Source of the DNA: Sciurus carolinensis
Lineage: Eukaryota > Chordata > Mammalia > Rodentia > Sciuridae
Assembly: GCF_902686445.1 (NCBI RefSeq)
Contig: NC_062219.1
Coordinates: 48,697,056 to 48,761,055 of the forward strand
Direction of reading: 5' to 3'
Length of the DNA stretch: 64,000 nt
Shown here: positions 34,561 to 45,494 of the stretch, one piece after another
How the letters are laid out: each line of letters opens with the position of its first letter
How positions within the stretch are numbered: the first letter of the stretch is position 1
The notes under the pieces: generated by a model
What the model was told of the DNA's origin: nothing
Databases searched by the model: none
The model's input: the letters and a program-made list of their open reading frames with translations, nothing else
Translations under genes and position numbers: made by a program

Positions 34561-35505
34561 TTGGACCGAGCTCCCCAGACTGCAGCTCTGGAAAGAAAGA
34601 AAAAAAATATATCACTCACCTTTCCTCCTTAAGCACTCTTCTTTAAAAATTACTTTGTTCCTGGATAATATAATTTGGGAAAGTTTGGGTGCCTTTCCTG
34701 GGAGACTTATCTGACTCATCTGATTTGTGCCCTCTCTCACACATTGATGTTCACTACTCTTGCCAGGCACTGGCTTCAAAAGAGAACAAACAGCTCAACC
34801 CAGAATTTAACAGATTTGGATTTGGGGAAAAGAGGGTATCAATTTGGCCTCCCTTTTCTCTTCCTCCAGGAAGTCCCTCCAGGTTCCTTAAACAAATTTG
34901 AACATGTCCTCAGCCAAAGTCACAAAAATATGCAAAAACAATACAGTAAAATGTCTTTGCCAAAAAAGGAAATACTAAATATATTTCATAAAAACTGTAG
35001 TTTCAGGGAAAACGCTACTGCATATTTTGAACAAATAGAGTAATTTTAATATCTGAATGATTTAGGCAAAACCCAGATAAGTGTAAAAAATGTTTGGGAA
35101 CTATGTTCTTTTTATGTAGTTGGAGAATTGGTTACATATGCATATTTTTCTTCTGCAGTATCTCATTTTCAGAAGTGTTCATAGTGTCCTTGAAACAACA
35201 TTGATAACTTCACAATACTGAAACCAAGTAAAACCCTTTGAGACAAAACTTTCCAATAAATAAAAATATCTCTACATTTACATTTTAAACGTCTTTGAAT
35301 TCTGAATATAGGGTTATCATTGAAAACCAGCCAGCTACTTTGTAATTGGAACTTTTAATAATTTCACAAGGATTTATGCTGACGTAAAATCCAGAATAAA
35401 AGCATGAAGGACAAAAACAAACTACAAATTCACTTCCAGAATAAAATGTTTAATTTGAAATATTTACTACATAATGGTTTATTCTCCTTGTTTAAAACAA
35501 CATGA
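34561..35505. other. Non-coding stretch
   Basis: No recognised gene or repeat. Two overlapping frames at 34675-35043 begin at non-ATG codons or lack any domain. Confidence 0.5.
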
Positions 35506-35640
35506 GGGGGCTGGGGTTATGACTCAGTGACAGAGCACTCACCTAGCAGGGAGAGGCACTGGGTTCGATCCTTAGCACCACATAAAAATAAAATAAAGGT
35601 ATTATGTCCATCCACAACTAAAAAATATATTTAAAAAACA
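35506..35640 (+). mobile_element. ID variant with ground-squirrel-type tail, plus strand
   Basis: ID body (GGGGCTGGGGTTATGACTCAG region, shortened; B box GGGTTCGATCC at 35561-35571 well kept). The body is followed by the distinctive tail 'ataaaaataaaataaaggta', 'ttatgtccatccacaacta' and AAAAAATATA. This tail is what I associate with ground-squirrel and marmot SINEs, and it is the strongest taxonomic clue here. Confidence 0.85.
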
Positions 35641-36802
35641 AAACACGAAAGCATATTTTAAAAACACTTCATCTACCTCCCACCCATTCTATTCTTGAAT
35701 AACCAGTAACTAAAAATAACAGTTACTGGCATACATACACCCACACAGAAATACATGGACACATTATTTTTAAAAAAATTATATTATAGGCTACTGTTAC
35801 AAAAATGTTTGCAAAATAAGTATCAGTTTACAAGATGAAAATATTTTAAAAGGGATGAATTTAATGTACTTTTTGTCATGCCAAAGACATAGACATTTCT
35901 TTTGTTTGGAACAAAAACAAATTTAACATAATTTCACAACATGATGAGATCTAGTGTCTGCAGAGTGCTAGTTAATTTATGATTTAAACAGACTTTTTAA
36001 AAAATACTGGCTGCATAATAGAACAGATTCTCATTTTTGCATTAGACTTAAAATCATCTGTTGAAAATTAAAGCAAAGTGAAATACTTAACAGTGTATTC
36101 CTTAAAGGTATACCTAGAGTACCACTTTCCATACTTCTGAAGATGTATGTTCCATATTAACAAATATTCTAAAGTTAAAGTGGCCATGTGGTAATGATGA
36201 GCATTTCTTTGTTTCCTTTCATAGTAGCATGACCAGATAAATGAATGGTTGCTAATTATATCATTTTATATATCTCACGATTACATTTAGATTTTACTCC
36301 TGATCTAAATTAATTTCAAATTGGTGAATATTCATTTTCTGCCTCTCAGAATTATTCGTTCATACTTTTTTTTCCTAAAAATAATGTTTCCATTTCCTGA
36401 GGGTATTTGCATCTATTTCTTTGCATAGAGCTTGAGTAGAAGTTATTCAACAGTTGCCTTATACCCAATATTCTCCTTAATACTTATGATCCAGTTTTAA
36501 GATGTTGACCATATATCTTAAAATGTATAAATCTCTGAATATGATACAAAACTATTAAATTAATAATATCTCACATGTATTTCCATTAGAAGAGATCAGA
36601 GTAGATCATAAAACTAAAGGTACAATATATAATACCAAATTTTATTATAAGGAAGAAATATCCCCCTTTTAAAATTGTATATCTTCAAGGTATAGAAGAT
36701 CACATTTAGATATTTGTATACATATATGTATGTATACACACACATATAGTGAAGAGTTTACTGCAGTCAAGCAACTCAACTTACTCATCATTCCATCCCC
36801 CC

Positions 36803-36837
<35 letters not shown>

Positions 36838-36889
36838 GAAGTACTTAAATTCACTTCTTTAGCAAATTAGCAGTATGTAATACAATAAT
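35641..36889. other. AT-rich non-coding stretch
   Basis: No gene seen. It includes a (TG)n microsatellite at 36804-36835 and small ATGTAT repeats near 36717-36748. Confidence 0.55.
36804..36835. repeat. (TG)n microsatellite
   Basis: About 16 uninterrupted TG units. Confidence 0.95.
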
Positions 36890-37280
36890 CTTAACTTTAG
36901 CCCTCCTGTTGTATGTTAGGTTGCCTAGGCATCCTCATCCCATGTTGCTGCTTCTCTGCATGCTTTGCCCTTTATCTCTCCACCATGACACTTTCCCCTG
37001 GTAATCACCATTCTACTTTCTGCTTGTGTGTCTGACTATTGTAGATTCCACATATAAGTAAAATAGGGAAATATTTGTCTTTCTTTATCTGACTCATTTC
37101 ATTTTGCATAATGTCCTCTGGATACACCCATTTTGTCCCAAATGGCAGCTTCCATTTTTGTTAAGCCTGAATAATATTTCATTGTATGTCACCATTTCCT
37201 TATCTAGTCATTTGTTGGTAGATATGTCAGTTATTTCAATTCTGGGGTTGGCTCTATCATTTTTTATACTTATTTACTCC
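36890..37280 (-). mobile_element. Old L1 3'-end fragment
   Basis: Reversed L1 3'UTR and ORF2-end wording: 'ctggtaatcaccattctact', 'gattccacatataagtaaaa', 'atctgactcatttcattttg' and 'gtatgtcaccatttccttat'. Confidence 0.65.
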
Positions 37281-37942
37281 CTCTTTGTTGTAAGATTATA
37301 GATCCCTGCTCATTGCCATGTGATTTGTCCTCCTGCTATGAAAAGAATAGCCATTGCTGCCTCAGTATACTCTGACTTGATTATGTGATTAAATTTGGGC
37401 AATGGAAAATAAGTCATGTGACATGTACCATATATAAACAGAAACTTTAATACCATTGCATGGTTTGGCTCTTTTCTTGTGCTACGAAAATACACATGTT
37501 CCACAGAAAGACTGGATCTTACAAGATATTGAGATTTGGGGTAAGGAAATTATTACTGTTTTAAGTGAAGTATTTAATAACTTTATTTTTTTTTATAATT
37601 ATCCATGAATATTAGTTGTTCAATCTAATGATTGCAGTGTGTTATTTTCATGCATTCATGTATCATGCTTTGATCAATCCATCCTTCTTACACCCTCCTT
37701 TTTCTCCACACATCCCTGTCCCATTCTAGAGAAGGGGATTATAACACAACAAAACTGACTAAAGCTGATAAAAATTTGGAGCATTAATGCTAACTAACAC
37801 TAATTTTGGAAAGAAAATTAGGTGCTCACCTCTAAAATAATTATAAATAAATGCTCTAATATAGAAGTGAGTTATTCTTCATGTTTACTCCAAAACTTTC
37901 TCTTTACTGCACACCTGACTGAGGTATAGCATAATACAAATA
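37281..37942. other. Non-coding stretch
   Basis: Possibly an ancient repeat at 37290-37560 that I cannot name. The rest is unique. A decayed L1 3'-end trace is possible at 37580-37730 ('ttttttataattatccatga'). Confidence 0.4.
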
Positions 37943-37956
37943 CACAAATTACCTTT
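37943..37956. repeat. Target duplication (left) of the BRK1 pseudogene
   Basis: CACAAATTACCTTT here and CATAACTTATCTTT at 45849-45862 agree at 11 of 14 positions. They bracket the whole pseudogene plus its nested L1, as expected for the decayed target-site duplication of an older insertion. Confidence 0.6.
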
Positions 37957-38465
37957 TTTTTTTTTTTATAATTGAGGAGCTTAATAAGGAAATATGAGAG
38001 GCCTAGATACCCTCAAGGGACAGAAAGAAAACTCCAATGATGTCCCTTCAAGCCAAGTGGGGGCCTACCCTTGAACTGTCCAAAAAAGGAAATCAGTGGG
38101 TTAGTAACACCATTCTCTGGCAGTCACTGCCAGGGCACAAGTATCTCAATCAGGACTGCCCTCACCTCCCATCCAAGGTGGGGAAGAGACAAAGACTGTC
38201 CATGAAATCAGTGCAGAGGCAAAGAGAAAAGTCTGAGAGAAACAGTGAGAGGAAGAAGTACCTTAACAACGAATCTCAGACTTGTGGCTTTGAACACCTC
38301 AAATACATCCATAAGTAGTTCCATAAAATGTTACTGAAAAGGTAAAATGTCTAATGTTGTTTCCAAGCATTCCCCTGGACTTCTCCGCCATGCCACATCA
38401 CACTTCCAAGATATACACCCAGAGTCCAAAGGCACGCTTTTGAAAAAAAGGGAAACAAGAAAAAA
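37954..38465 (-). pseudogene. BRK1P: BRK1 processed pseudogene, 3'UTR part and poly-A
   Basis: This is the distal 3'UTR of the retrocopy whose coding part lies at 45526-45848. A 14-T run (37954-37967) is the reversed poly-A tail. The L1 at 38480-45511 splits the two parts. Joining them across the L1, counting the 14-bp duplication once, gives a continuous transcript-like sequence. That this is BRK1 3'UTR is inferred from position and the tail, since I recognise only the coding part with certainty. Confidence 0.7.
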
Positions 38466-38472
38466 CCCTGTT

Positions 38473-38479
<7 letters not shown>
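38466..38479. repeat. Perfect 14-bp L1 target duplication, left copy
   Basis: CCCTGTTGTTCTTT, identical to 45512-45525 on the other side of the L1. In L1 sense orientation the target reads CCTTAAAG, so first-strand cleavage was at CTTT/AA, a variant of the L1 endonuclease TTTT/AA preference. Confidence 0.95.

Positions 38480-38520
<41 letters not shown>
38480..38520 (-). repeat. L1 poly-A tail
   Basis: An uninterrupted run of about 41 T on the plus strand (plus three T belonging to the target duplication), that is, a long pure A-tail on the L1 sense strand. A tail of this length usually shortens quickly, supporting youth. Confidence 0.95.
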
Positions 38521-38526
<6 letters not shown>

Positions 38527-38785
38527 TTTTTTCTCTTTTTATTGTAAACAAATGGGATACATGTTGTTTCTCTATTTGTACATGGCGTAAAGGCATACCA
38601 TTTGTGTAATCATAGATTTACATAGGGTAATGTTGTTTGATTCATTCTGCCATTTTTTCCCTTCCCCCCCTCCCCTCCCACCCTTCCCCTCCATCTATAC
38701 AGTCCTTCCTTCCTCCATTCCTGCCCCCCTCCCTAAACCCAACTCCAACCCCAACACTAACCCTTCCCACCCCCATTATGTGTCA
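38521..38785 (-). other. L1 3'UTR with G-rich tract
   Basis: About 265 bases between the ORF2 stop and the A-tail, with an AATAAA-type signal near the tail (sense AATAAAAAG, about 38536-38542). The sense strand has G runs at 38664-38689 (at least four runs of three to seven G with 1-2 base loops) and further runs at 38723-38733 and 38761-38775. The same 3'UTR type recurs in the truncated copy at 48887-49216. Confidence 0.85.
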
Positions 38786-39398
38786 TCATCCACTTATTAG
38801 CGATATCATTCTTCCTTTGGTTTTTTGAGATTGGCTTATCTCACTTAGCATGATATTCTCCAGTTTCATCCATTTGCCTGCAAATGCCATAATTTTATCA
38901 TTCTTTATGGCTGAGTAATATTCCATTGTATATATGTACCACATTTTCTTTATCCATTCATCAATTGAAGGACATCTAGGTTGGTTCCACAATCTGGCTA
39001 TTGTGAACTGAGCAGCTATGAACATTGATGTGGCTGTATCTCTGTAATATGCTGATTTTAAGTCCTTTGGGTATAGGCCAAGGAGTGGGATAGCTGGGTC
39101 AAATGGTGTTTCCATTCCAAGTTTTCTAAGGAATCTCCACACTGCTTTCCAGAGTGGCTGCACTAATTTGCAGCCCCACCAGCAATGTAAGAGTGTACCT
39201 TTCTCCCCACATCCTCGCCAACACCTGTTGTTGCTTGTATTCTTGATAATTGCCATTCTAATTGGGGTGAGATGGAATCTTAGGGTGGTTTTGATTTGCA
39301 TTTCTCTTATTACTAGAGATGTTGAACATTTTTCCATATGTTTGTTGATTGCTTGTACATCTTCTTCTGTGAAGTGTCTATTCATTTCCTTAGCCCAT
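38786..39398 (-). pseudogene. ORF2: L1 ORF2, C-terminal segment (third frame)
   Basis: About the last 200 residues of the L1 ORF2 protein. The first are [10 protein letters not shown]. The Cys-rich motif ([20 protein letters not shown]3CX7HX4C) needed for ribonucleoprotein formation and retrotransposition is intact. The segment ends at the stop 38786-38788. It is separated from the polymerase segment by a single-base deletion near 39398-39399 (an A-run of two where three are expected in sense), so the ribosome would leave the frame and stop at 39382-39384. Confidence 0.9.
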
Positions 39399-41667
39399 TG
39401 TCAATTGGATTATTTACATTCTTGGTGTAGAGTTTTTTGAGTTCTTTATAGATTCTGGAGATTAGCGCTCTATCTGAAGTATGATTGGCAAAGATTTTCT
39501 CCCACTCTGTAGGCTCTTTCTTTGCATTGCTGATAGTTTCCTTTGCTGAGAGAAAGCTTTTTAGTTTGAATCTATCCCAGTTATTAATTCTTGCTTTTAT
39601 TTCTTGTGCTATGGGAGTCCTGTTGAGGAAGTCTGGTCCTAAGCCGACATGTTGAAGCTCTGGACCTACTTTTTCTTCTATAAGATGCAAGGTCTCTGGT
39701 CTGATTCCGAGATCCTTAATCCATTTTGAGTTTAGTTTTGTGCATGGTGAGAGATATGGGTTTAGTTTCATTCTGTTGCATATGGATTTCCAATTCTCCC
39801 AGCACCATTTGTTGAAGAGGCTATCTTTTCTCCATTGCATATTTTTGGCCCCTTTGTCTAGTATGAGAAAATTGTATTTATTTGGGTTTGTGTCCGTGTC
39901 CTCTATTCTGTACCATTGATCCACCTTTCTATTTTGGTACCAATACCATGCCGTTTTTGTTACTATTGCTTTGTAGTAGAGTTGAAGATCTGGTATTGCG
40001 ATACCCCCTGCTTCACTCTTTCTGCCAAGGATTGCTTTAGCTATTCTGGGTTTTTTATTCTTCCAGATGAATTTCATAATTTCTTGCTCTATTTCTGTAA
40101 GGTACATCATTGGGATTTTAATTGGAATTGCATTGAATCTGTATAGCACTTTTGGTAGTATGGCCATTTTGACAATATTAATTCTTCCTATCCAAGAACA
40201 TGGGAGATCTTTCCATCTTCTAAGGTTTTCTTGAATTTCTTTCTTTAGTGTTCTGTAGTTCTCATTGTAGAGGTCTTTCACCTCTTTTGTGAGATTGATT
40301 CCCAAATACTTTATTTTTTTCGAAGCTATTGTGAATGGGGTAGTTTTCCTAATTTCTCTTTCTGAAGATTCATCGCTTATGTATAAAAATGCCTTCGATT
40401 TATGTGCATTGATCTTATATCCCGCTACTTTACTGAATTCACTTATGAGATCTAAAAGTTTTCTGGTGGAATTTCCTGGTTCCTCTAAGTATACAATCAT
40501 ATCATTAGCAAATAGGGATAGTTTGAGTTCTTCTTTTCCTATTCGTATCCCTTTAATTTCTTTGGTCTGTCTAATTGCTCTGGCTAGAGTTTCAAGGACG
40601 ATATTGAATAAAAGTGGTGAAAGAGGGCATCCCTGCCTTGTTCCAGTTTTTAGAGGGAATGCTTTCAGTTTTTCACCATTAAGAATGATATTAGCCATGG
40701 GTTTAGCATAGATGGCCTTTACAATGTTAAGGAATGTTCCCACTATCCCTATTTTTTCTAGTGTTTTGAGCATGAAGGGGTGCTGTATTTTATCAAATGC
40801 TTTTTCTGCATCTATCGAAATAATCATGTGATTCTTGACTTTAAGTCTATTGATATGGTGAATGACATTTATTGATTTCCTGATGTTGAACCAACCTTGC
40901 ATCCCTGGGATGAAACCCACTTGATCATGGTGCACTATCTTTTTAATATGTTTTTGTATGCGATTTGCTAAAATTTTGTTGAGAATTTTTGCGTCGATGT
41001 TCATTAAGGATATTGGTCTGAAATTTTCTTTCCTCGATGTGTCTCTGTCTGGTTTAGGAATCAGGGTAATATTGGCTTCATAGAATGAGTTTGGGAGAGT
41101 TCCCTCCTCTTCTATTTTCTGGAATACTTTGAGAAGTATTGGAATGAGTTCTTCTTTAAAAGTTTTGTAGAACTCGGCTGAGAACCCATCTGGTCCTGGA
41201 CTTTTCTTTGTTGGAAGGCTTTTGATGACTTCTTCTATTTCATTACTTGAAATTGGTCTATTTAAATTGTGTATGTCCTCCTCGTTCAGTTTAGGCAATT
41301 CATATGTCTCTAGAAACCTGTTGATGTCTTCGAAATTTTCTATTTTGTTGGAGTATAGATTTTCAAAATAGCTTCTAATTATGTTTTGTATTTCGGTCGT
41401 GTCTGTTGTGATATTTCCTTGTTCATTCCGAATTTTAGTGATTTGGGTTTTCTCTCGTCTTCTCTTTGTTAGTGTGGCTAAAGGTTTATCAATTTTGTTT
41501 ATTTTTTCGAAGAACCAACTATTTATTTTGTCAATCTTTTGTATTGTTTCTTTCGTTTCAATTTCGTTGATTTCAGCTCTCAGTTTAACTATTTCCTGTC
41601 TTCTACTACTTTTGGTGTTGGTCTGTTCTTCTTTTTCTAGGGCTTTGAGCTGTAGTGTTAGGTCATT
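39382..41667 (-). pseudogene. ORF2: L1 ORF2, reverse-transcriptase segment (second frame)
   Basis: Open from just after the first frameshift (about 41667) to the stop at 39382. It holds the reverse transcriptase: [13 protein letters not shown] (N-terminal block), [18 protein letters not shown], motif A in [12 protein letters not shown], motif B in [12 protein letters not shown], and motif C. Motif C normally reads FADD; here it is FAND, with codon AAT at 40504-40506, equivalent to residue 702. The aspartate is one of the metal-binding catalytic residues, so this copy's polymerase should be inactive even if the frame were continuous. The change is a G-to-A transition in sense. The segment is otherwise well conserved and has no internal stop. 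Confidence 0.95.
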
Positions 41668-42608
41668 TATTTTTGAGTTTTACTTCTTTTATTAAATGCG
41701 CTCCATGAAATAAATCTTCCTCTAAGTACCGCTTTCATAGTGTCCCAGAGATTTTGATATGTTGTTTCTTTGTTCTCGTTTACCTCTAAGAATTTTTTAA
41801 TTTCCTTCCTAATATCTTCTGTTATCCATTCATCATATAGTAGCATATTGTTTAATCTCCAGGTGTTGGAGTAGTTTCTGTTTTTTACTCTTTCATTAAT
41901 TTGTAACTTCAATCCATTATGATCTGATAGAATACAAGGTAGTGTCTCTATCTTCTTGTATTTGCTGACATTAGCTTTGTGGCATAATATATGGTCTATT
42001 TTAGAGAAGGATCCATGTGCTGCTGAGAAGAAAGTGTATTCGCTCTTGGTTGGATGGTATATTCTATAAATGTCTGTTAAGTCTAAATTATTGATTGTGT
42101 TATTGAGATCTATGGTTTCTTTGTTCAATTTTTGTTTGGAAGATCTGTCCAGTGGTGAAAGAGGCGTGTTAAAATCACCTAGTATTATTGTGTTATGGTC
42201 TATTTGGTTTCTAAAATTGAGAAGGATTTGTTTAACATATATGGATGAGCCACTGTTTGGGGCATAGATGTTTATGATTGTTATATCTTGCTGATTTATG
42301 CTTCCCTTAAGCAGTATGAAATGTCCTTCTTTATCCCTTCTAACTAACATTGGCTTGAAGTCCACTTTATCTGAAATGAGGATGGATACTCCAGCTTTTT
42401 TGCTGAGCCCATGTGCATGGTATGTTTTTCCCCATCCTTTCACCTTTAGTCTATGGGTATCTCTTTCTATGAGATGAGTCTCTTGCAGGCAACATATTGT
42501 TGGATCTTTCTTTTTAATCCAATCTGCCAGTCTATGTCTTTTGATTGATGAATTCAGGCCATTAACATTCAAGGTTATTATTGAGATATGATTTGTATTC
42601 CCAGTCAT
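41667..42608 (-). pseudogene. ORF2: L1 ORF2, endonuclease segment (first frame)
   Basis: I chose the start at 42608 because MTGNTNHISIITLNVNGLN is the usual ORF2 beginning; two upstream ATGs in frame are not typical. This is an APE-type endonuclease domain that nicks target DNA. Key residues are all present: N14 in LNVNGLN, E43 in LQETHL, IYAPN, ILGDFN, the FSKIDHI Asp and the SDHNGL His. The frame runs past the endonuclease to a TAA at 41667-41669. There a sense A-run of five replaces the six needed to stay in frame, around residue 312. A truncated protein with a complete endonuclease could in principle be made. Confidence 0.95.
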
Positions 42609-42666
42609 TTGGTTCATATTTAAAATTTTTGACACATCTTGGTTCCTCCTTTATTTGACAGTTCCT

Positions 42667-43680
42667 TTAGGATGATTCCTCCCTTTGCTGATTTGCTTCT
42701 TTGTTTTTTATCTCTTCCTCATGGAATATTTTGCTGAGAATGTTCTGTAATGCTGGCTTTCTTTTTGTAAATTCTTTTAGCTTTTGTTTATCATGGAATG
42801 ATCTTATTTCATCGTCAAATTTGAAGGTAAGTTTTGCTGGGTATAAGATTCTTGGTTGGCATCCATTTTCTTTCAGAGCTTGAAAAATGTTGTTCCAGGC
42901 CCTTCTAGCTTTTAGGGTCTGGATTGAAAAATCTGCTGATATCCGTATTGGCTTCCCCCTGAATGTAATTTGGTTCTTTTCTCTCACAGCCTTTAAAATT
43001 CTGTCTTTATTTTGTATGTTAGGTATTTTCATTATAATGTGCCTTGGTGTGGGTCTGTTGTAATTTTGTGTATTTGGAGTCCTATAAGCCTCTTGGACTT
43101 GATTTTCCATTTCATTCTTCAGATTTGGGAAATTTTCTGATATTATTTCTTCAAATAGATTGTTCATTCCTTTGGTTTGTTTCTCTAAGCCTTCCTCAAT
43201 CCCAATAATTCTCAAATTTGGCCTTTTCATGATATCCCATAGTTCTTGGAGATTCTGTTCATGATTTCTCACCATCTTCTCTGTTTGTTCAACTTTGTTT
43301 TCAAGGTTAAATATTTTGTCTTCAATATCTGAAGTTCTGTCTTCCAGCTGTTCTATCCTATTGGTTGTGCTTTCTATGGAGTTCTTAATTTGGTTTATTG
43401 TTTCCTTCATTTCAAGGATTTCTGTTTGGTTTTTTTTCAATATCTCTAACTCTTTATTGAAATGATCTTTTGCTTCCTGAATTTGCTCTGTTAACTGTCG
43501 ATTGGTGCGATCGTTCAATGCCTGCATTTGCTCTTTCATCTCATCGTTTGCTTCCCTAATCATTTTAATTATGTACATTCTGAACTCCCTTTCTGTCATT
43601 TCTTCTGCCATGCTGTCGTTGGATTTTATTGATGTAACATCTAGATTTGTTTGGGGCATTTTCTTCCCTTGTTTTCTCAT
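42667..43680 (-). CDS. ORF1: L1 ORF1 protein, apparently intact (337 aa)
   Basis: ORF1p is the trimeric RNA-binding chaperone of the L1 ribonucleoprotein, acting in the cytoplasm. The frame is open from ATG 43678-43680 to the stop at 42667-42669. In order it shows a short polar N-terminus, a long coiled coil (about residues 50-145, with heptad runs and RTSDIEDKIFNLENKVEQTE), an RRM (LRIIGIEEG at about 155) and a C-terminal domain (RRAWNNIFQALKENG, then ILYPAKLTFKF). The length fits the rodent and primate family. There are no stops, frameshifts or obviously missing blocks. A second in-frame Met (MPQTNLD) eight codons on could be the real start. It could supply ORF1p if the promoter is active. 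Confidence 0.93.
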   Translation of the reverse strand: MRKQGKKMPQTNLDVTSIKSNDSMAEEMTEREFRMYIIKMIREANDEMKEQMQALNDRTNRQLTEQIQEAKDHFNKELEILKKNQTEILEMKETINQIKNSIESTTNRIEQLEDRTSDIEDKIFNLENKVEQTEKMVRNHEQNLQELWDIMKRPNLRIIGIEEGLEKQTKGMNNLFEEIISENFPNLKNEMENQVQEAYRTPNTQNYNRPTPRHIIMKIPNIQNKDRILKAVREKNQITFRGKPIRISADFSIQTLKARRAWNNIFQALKENGCQPRILYPAKLTFKFDDEIRSFHDKQKLKEFTKRKPALQNILSKIFHEEEIKNKEANQQREESS

Positions 43681-44389
43681 ATTGTTCAGGGATCAGTGGG
43701 TCGTTAAGATCTTGCAGATTTCCTCTATCGACTTATAATGTCCCTGAAGATTGCTAGTATATCCCCTCTTATCCTTCAGTAGCCTGAAGTCTTGGAGGAG
43801 GTTGATAATGCAGAGCTCCACGAAGAAGCTGCTTCTCTAGGGTGGTAACCCTCAGGTGGCGTATATTCCCTGCTAGTGGGCAGAGGTGTCTCCACTTGTT
43901 GACCAATGGTCATCCAACGGGGAAGTAGACTGTGGGCTGAGGCAAGGCCTGTTTGTGCCTATGTCTCTGACTTTACTGTCCCTGTGGGAAAACCTCCCCC
44001 GGCCGGGAAGAGTCACTCGGTGGGGACGTCTCGCTAATCAGTTGCCCTCCTAGAGGTTCCCCTCAATCTACAACTACCCCCTGGGCTGGGCTGTCTTCTG
44101 CAACGATCCCAGGGGCCCGGACCTACGTCCTGGGCCTGGGAGCCTCACCCTTCGCAGGCGAGTCTCCTTAGGCTGCCTCTCCCAGAGAGTCTGCCCGCCG
44201 CCCTGGAAACTTCGCTCCGCCCCTAGGCGTGTCTCTGTGCAGCTCTTCCAGCAAGAAGCCACCTAGCTCCTGGGACCCTGCTCTGCACCAATCGCCTGGC
44301 TATGCAGCCCCTCCCCTGAGCCACCACCTGGAGCCCCGTACAATAGCTCCGAGACCCAGAGACCCGCCACACACCTCCTCCTCCGGACA

Positions 44390-45245
44390 GCCGCCCGGTT
44401 TCCGACGCAGTCACTAGGAATCCAAACAACTCACTTCGGGTCTCCTCCTCCCACCAACCACCCGTAGCCCTGGGCAGTCACTCCAAGTCCAAGTGACCCG
44501 CCCTGTTCCTCCTCCTCCTCCTTGGGGTAGCCGCCTGGTTGTTCAGGAGCGGTGGCTCCGAGACCAGGTGACTCACCACGCTCCTTCTCCAGGCAGGCCA
44601 CCGGTGTTCCGGAGCGGTTGCTTTTAGTCCAATCAACTCACCACTCCCCTCCTCCTCTGGCAACCGCCTGTGGTTCTGATGCAGTCACTCACAGACTAAG
44701 CGTCCCACCGCTCTCCTCCTCCAGGCAGGCCACCAGTGTTCTGGAGCAGCTGCTCCGAGTTCAAACAGCTCGTCACGCAGCTCCTCCTTTGGCAACCGCC
44801 CGCAGCTCTGATGCAGTCACTCCCAGGTCAAACAACAAGCCACGCTCCTCCTCCTCCTCCGGGCAACCTCCCGGCACTCAGGAGCGCTATCTCTGAGTTC
44901 ACACAGTTCACCACACAACTCCTCCTCTGGCAACCGCCTGTGGTTCTGATGCAGTCATTCCCAGACCAAGCGTCCCGCCGTGCTCCTCCTCTTCCTCCGG
45001 GCAGTCCCCCGGCGCTCAGGAGCGCCCACTCTGAGTTCAAACAGCTCACCACGCAGCTCCTCCTCTGGCAACCGCCCGTGGCTCTGATGCAGTCACTCCT
45101 AGACCCAAGCGACCCGCCGGGCCTCTCCTCCTCCTCCGGGCAACCCCCCGGTGTTCGGAAGCGGTCACTCTGGGTCCAAACAGCTCACCACGCAGCTCCT
45201 CCCCAGGCAGCCGCCCGGAGCCCCAGCGGCTGCTCGAGTCCAAGC
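44390..45245 (-). repeat. Tandem 131-139-bp monomers in the L1 5'UTR
   Basis: The anchor GGCAACCGCC or close variants recurs at 44395, 44526, 44659, 44791, 44929, 45067 and 45206. The spacings are 131, 133, 132, 138, 138 and 139 bases. Each anchor is followed by a GATGCAGTCACTC-like phrase. Half-way in each unit a related phrase (GGGCAACC or AGGCAGGCC, then GTGTTC or GCTCAGGAGC) suggests that a unit is itself a doubled ~68-bp module. The later units (higher coordinates) have the most even length. Confidence 0.85.
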
Positions 45246-45494
45246 GCTATGCTGAGCCGCCTCCTCTACGATGATCCCAGTTGTCCGTGTTTACCGCTCC
45301 AGTGGGGGGAGGGGCGTCTCGCCGAGCAACTCCACTTCACAAATTCCCTGCGTTCCGGGGCTACCGCCCCATCCGGGACGCCTCCCCAACAGGGGAGACT
45401 CACCCGGCAGCTTTGAGTTGGTCCCAAGTCTCTCACTATCTCCTCTTTTGAATCTTGCGTCCTGGAGCAGCGTGAAATGCAGCCGCCCTCTAGT

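Noticed and set aside
34675..35043. 122-codon frame
   Set aside because: Begins at a TTG codon and has no recognisable domain, signal peptide or homology; likely chance.
44736..45416. 226-codon open frame on the plus strand
   Set aside because: It starts at GTG, runs antisense through GC-rich tandem L1 promoter monomers with lengths divisible by three, and shows no domain. Kept only as a curiosity in the findings.
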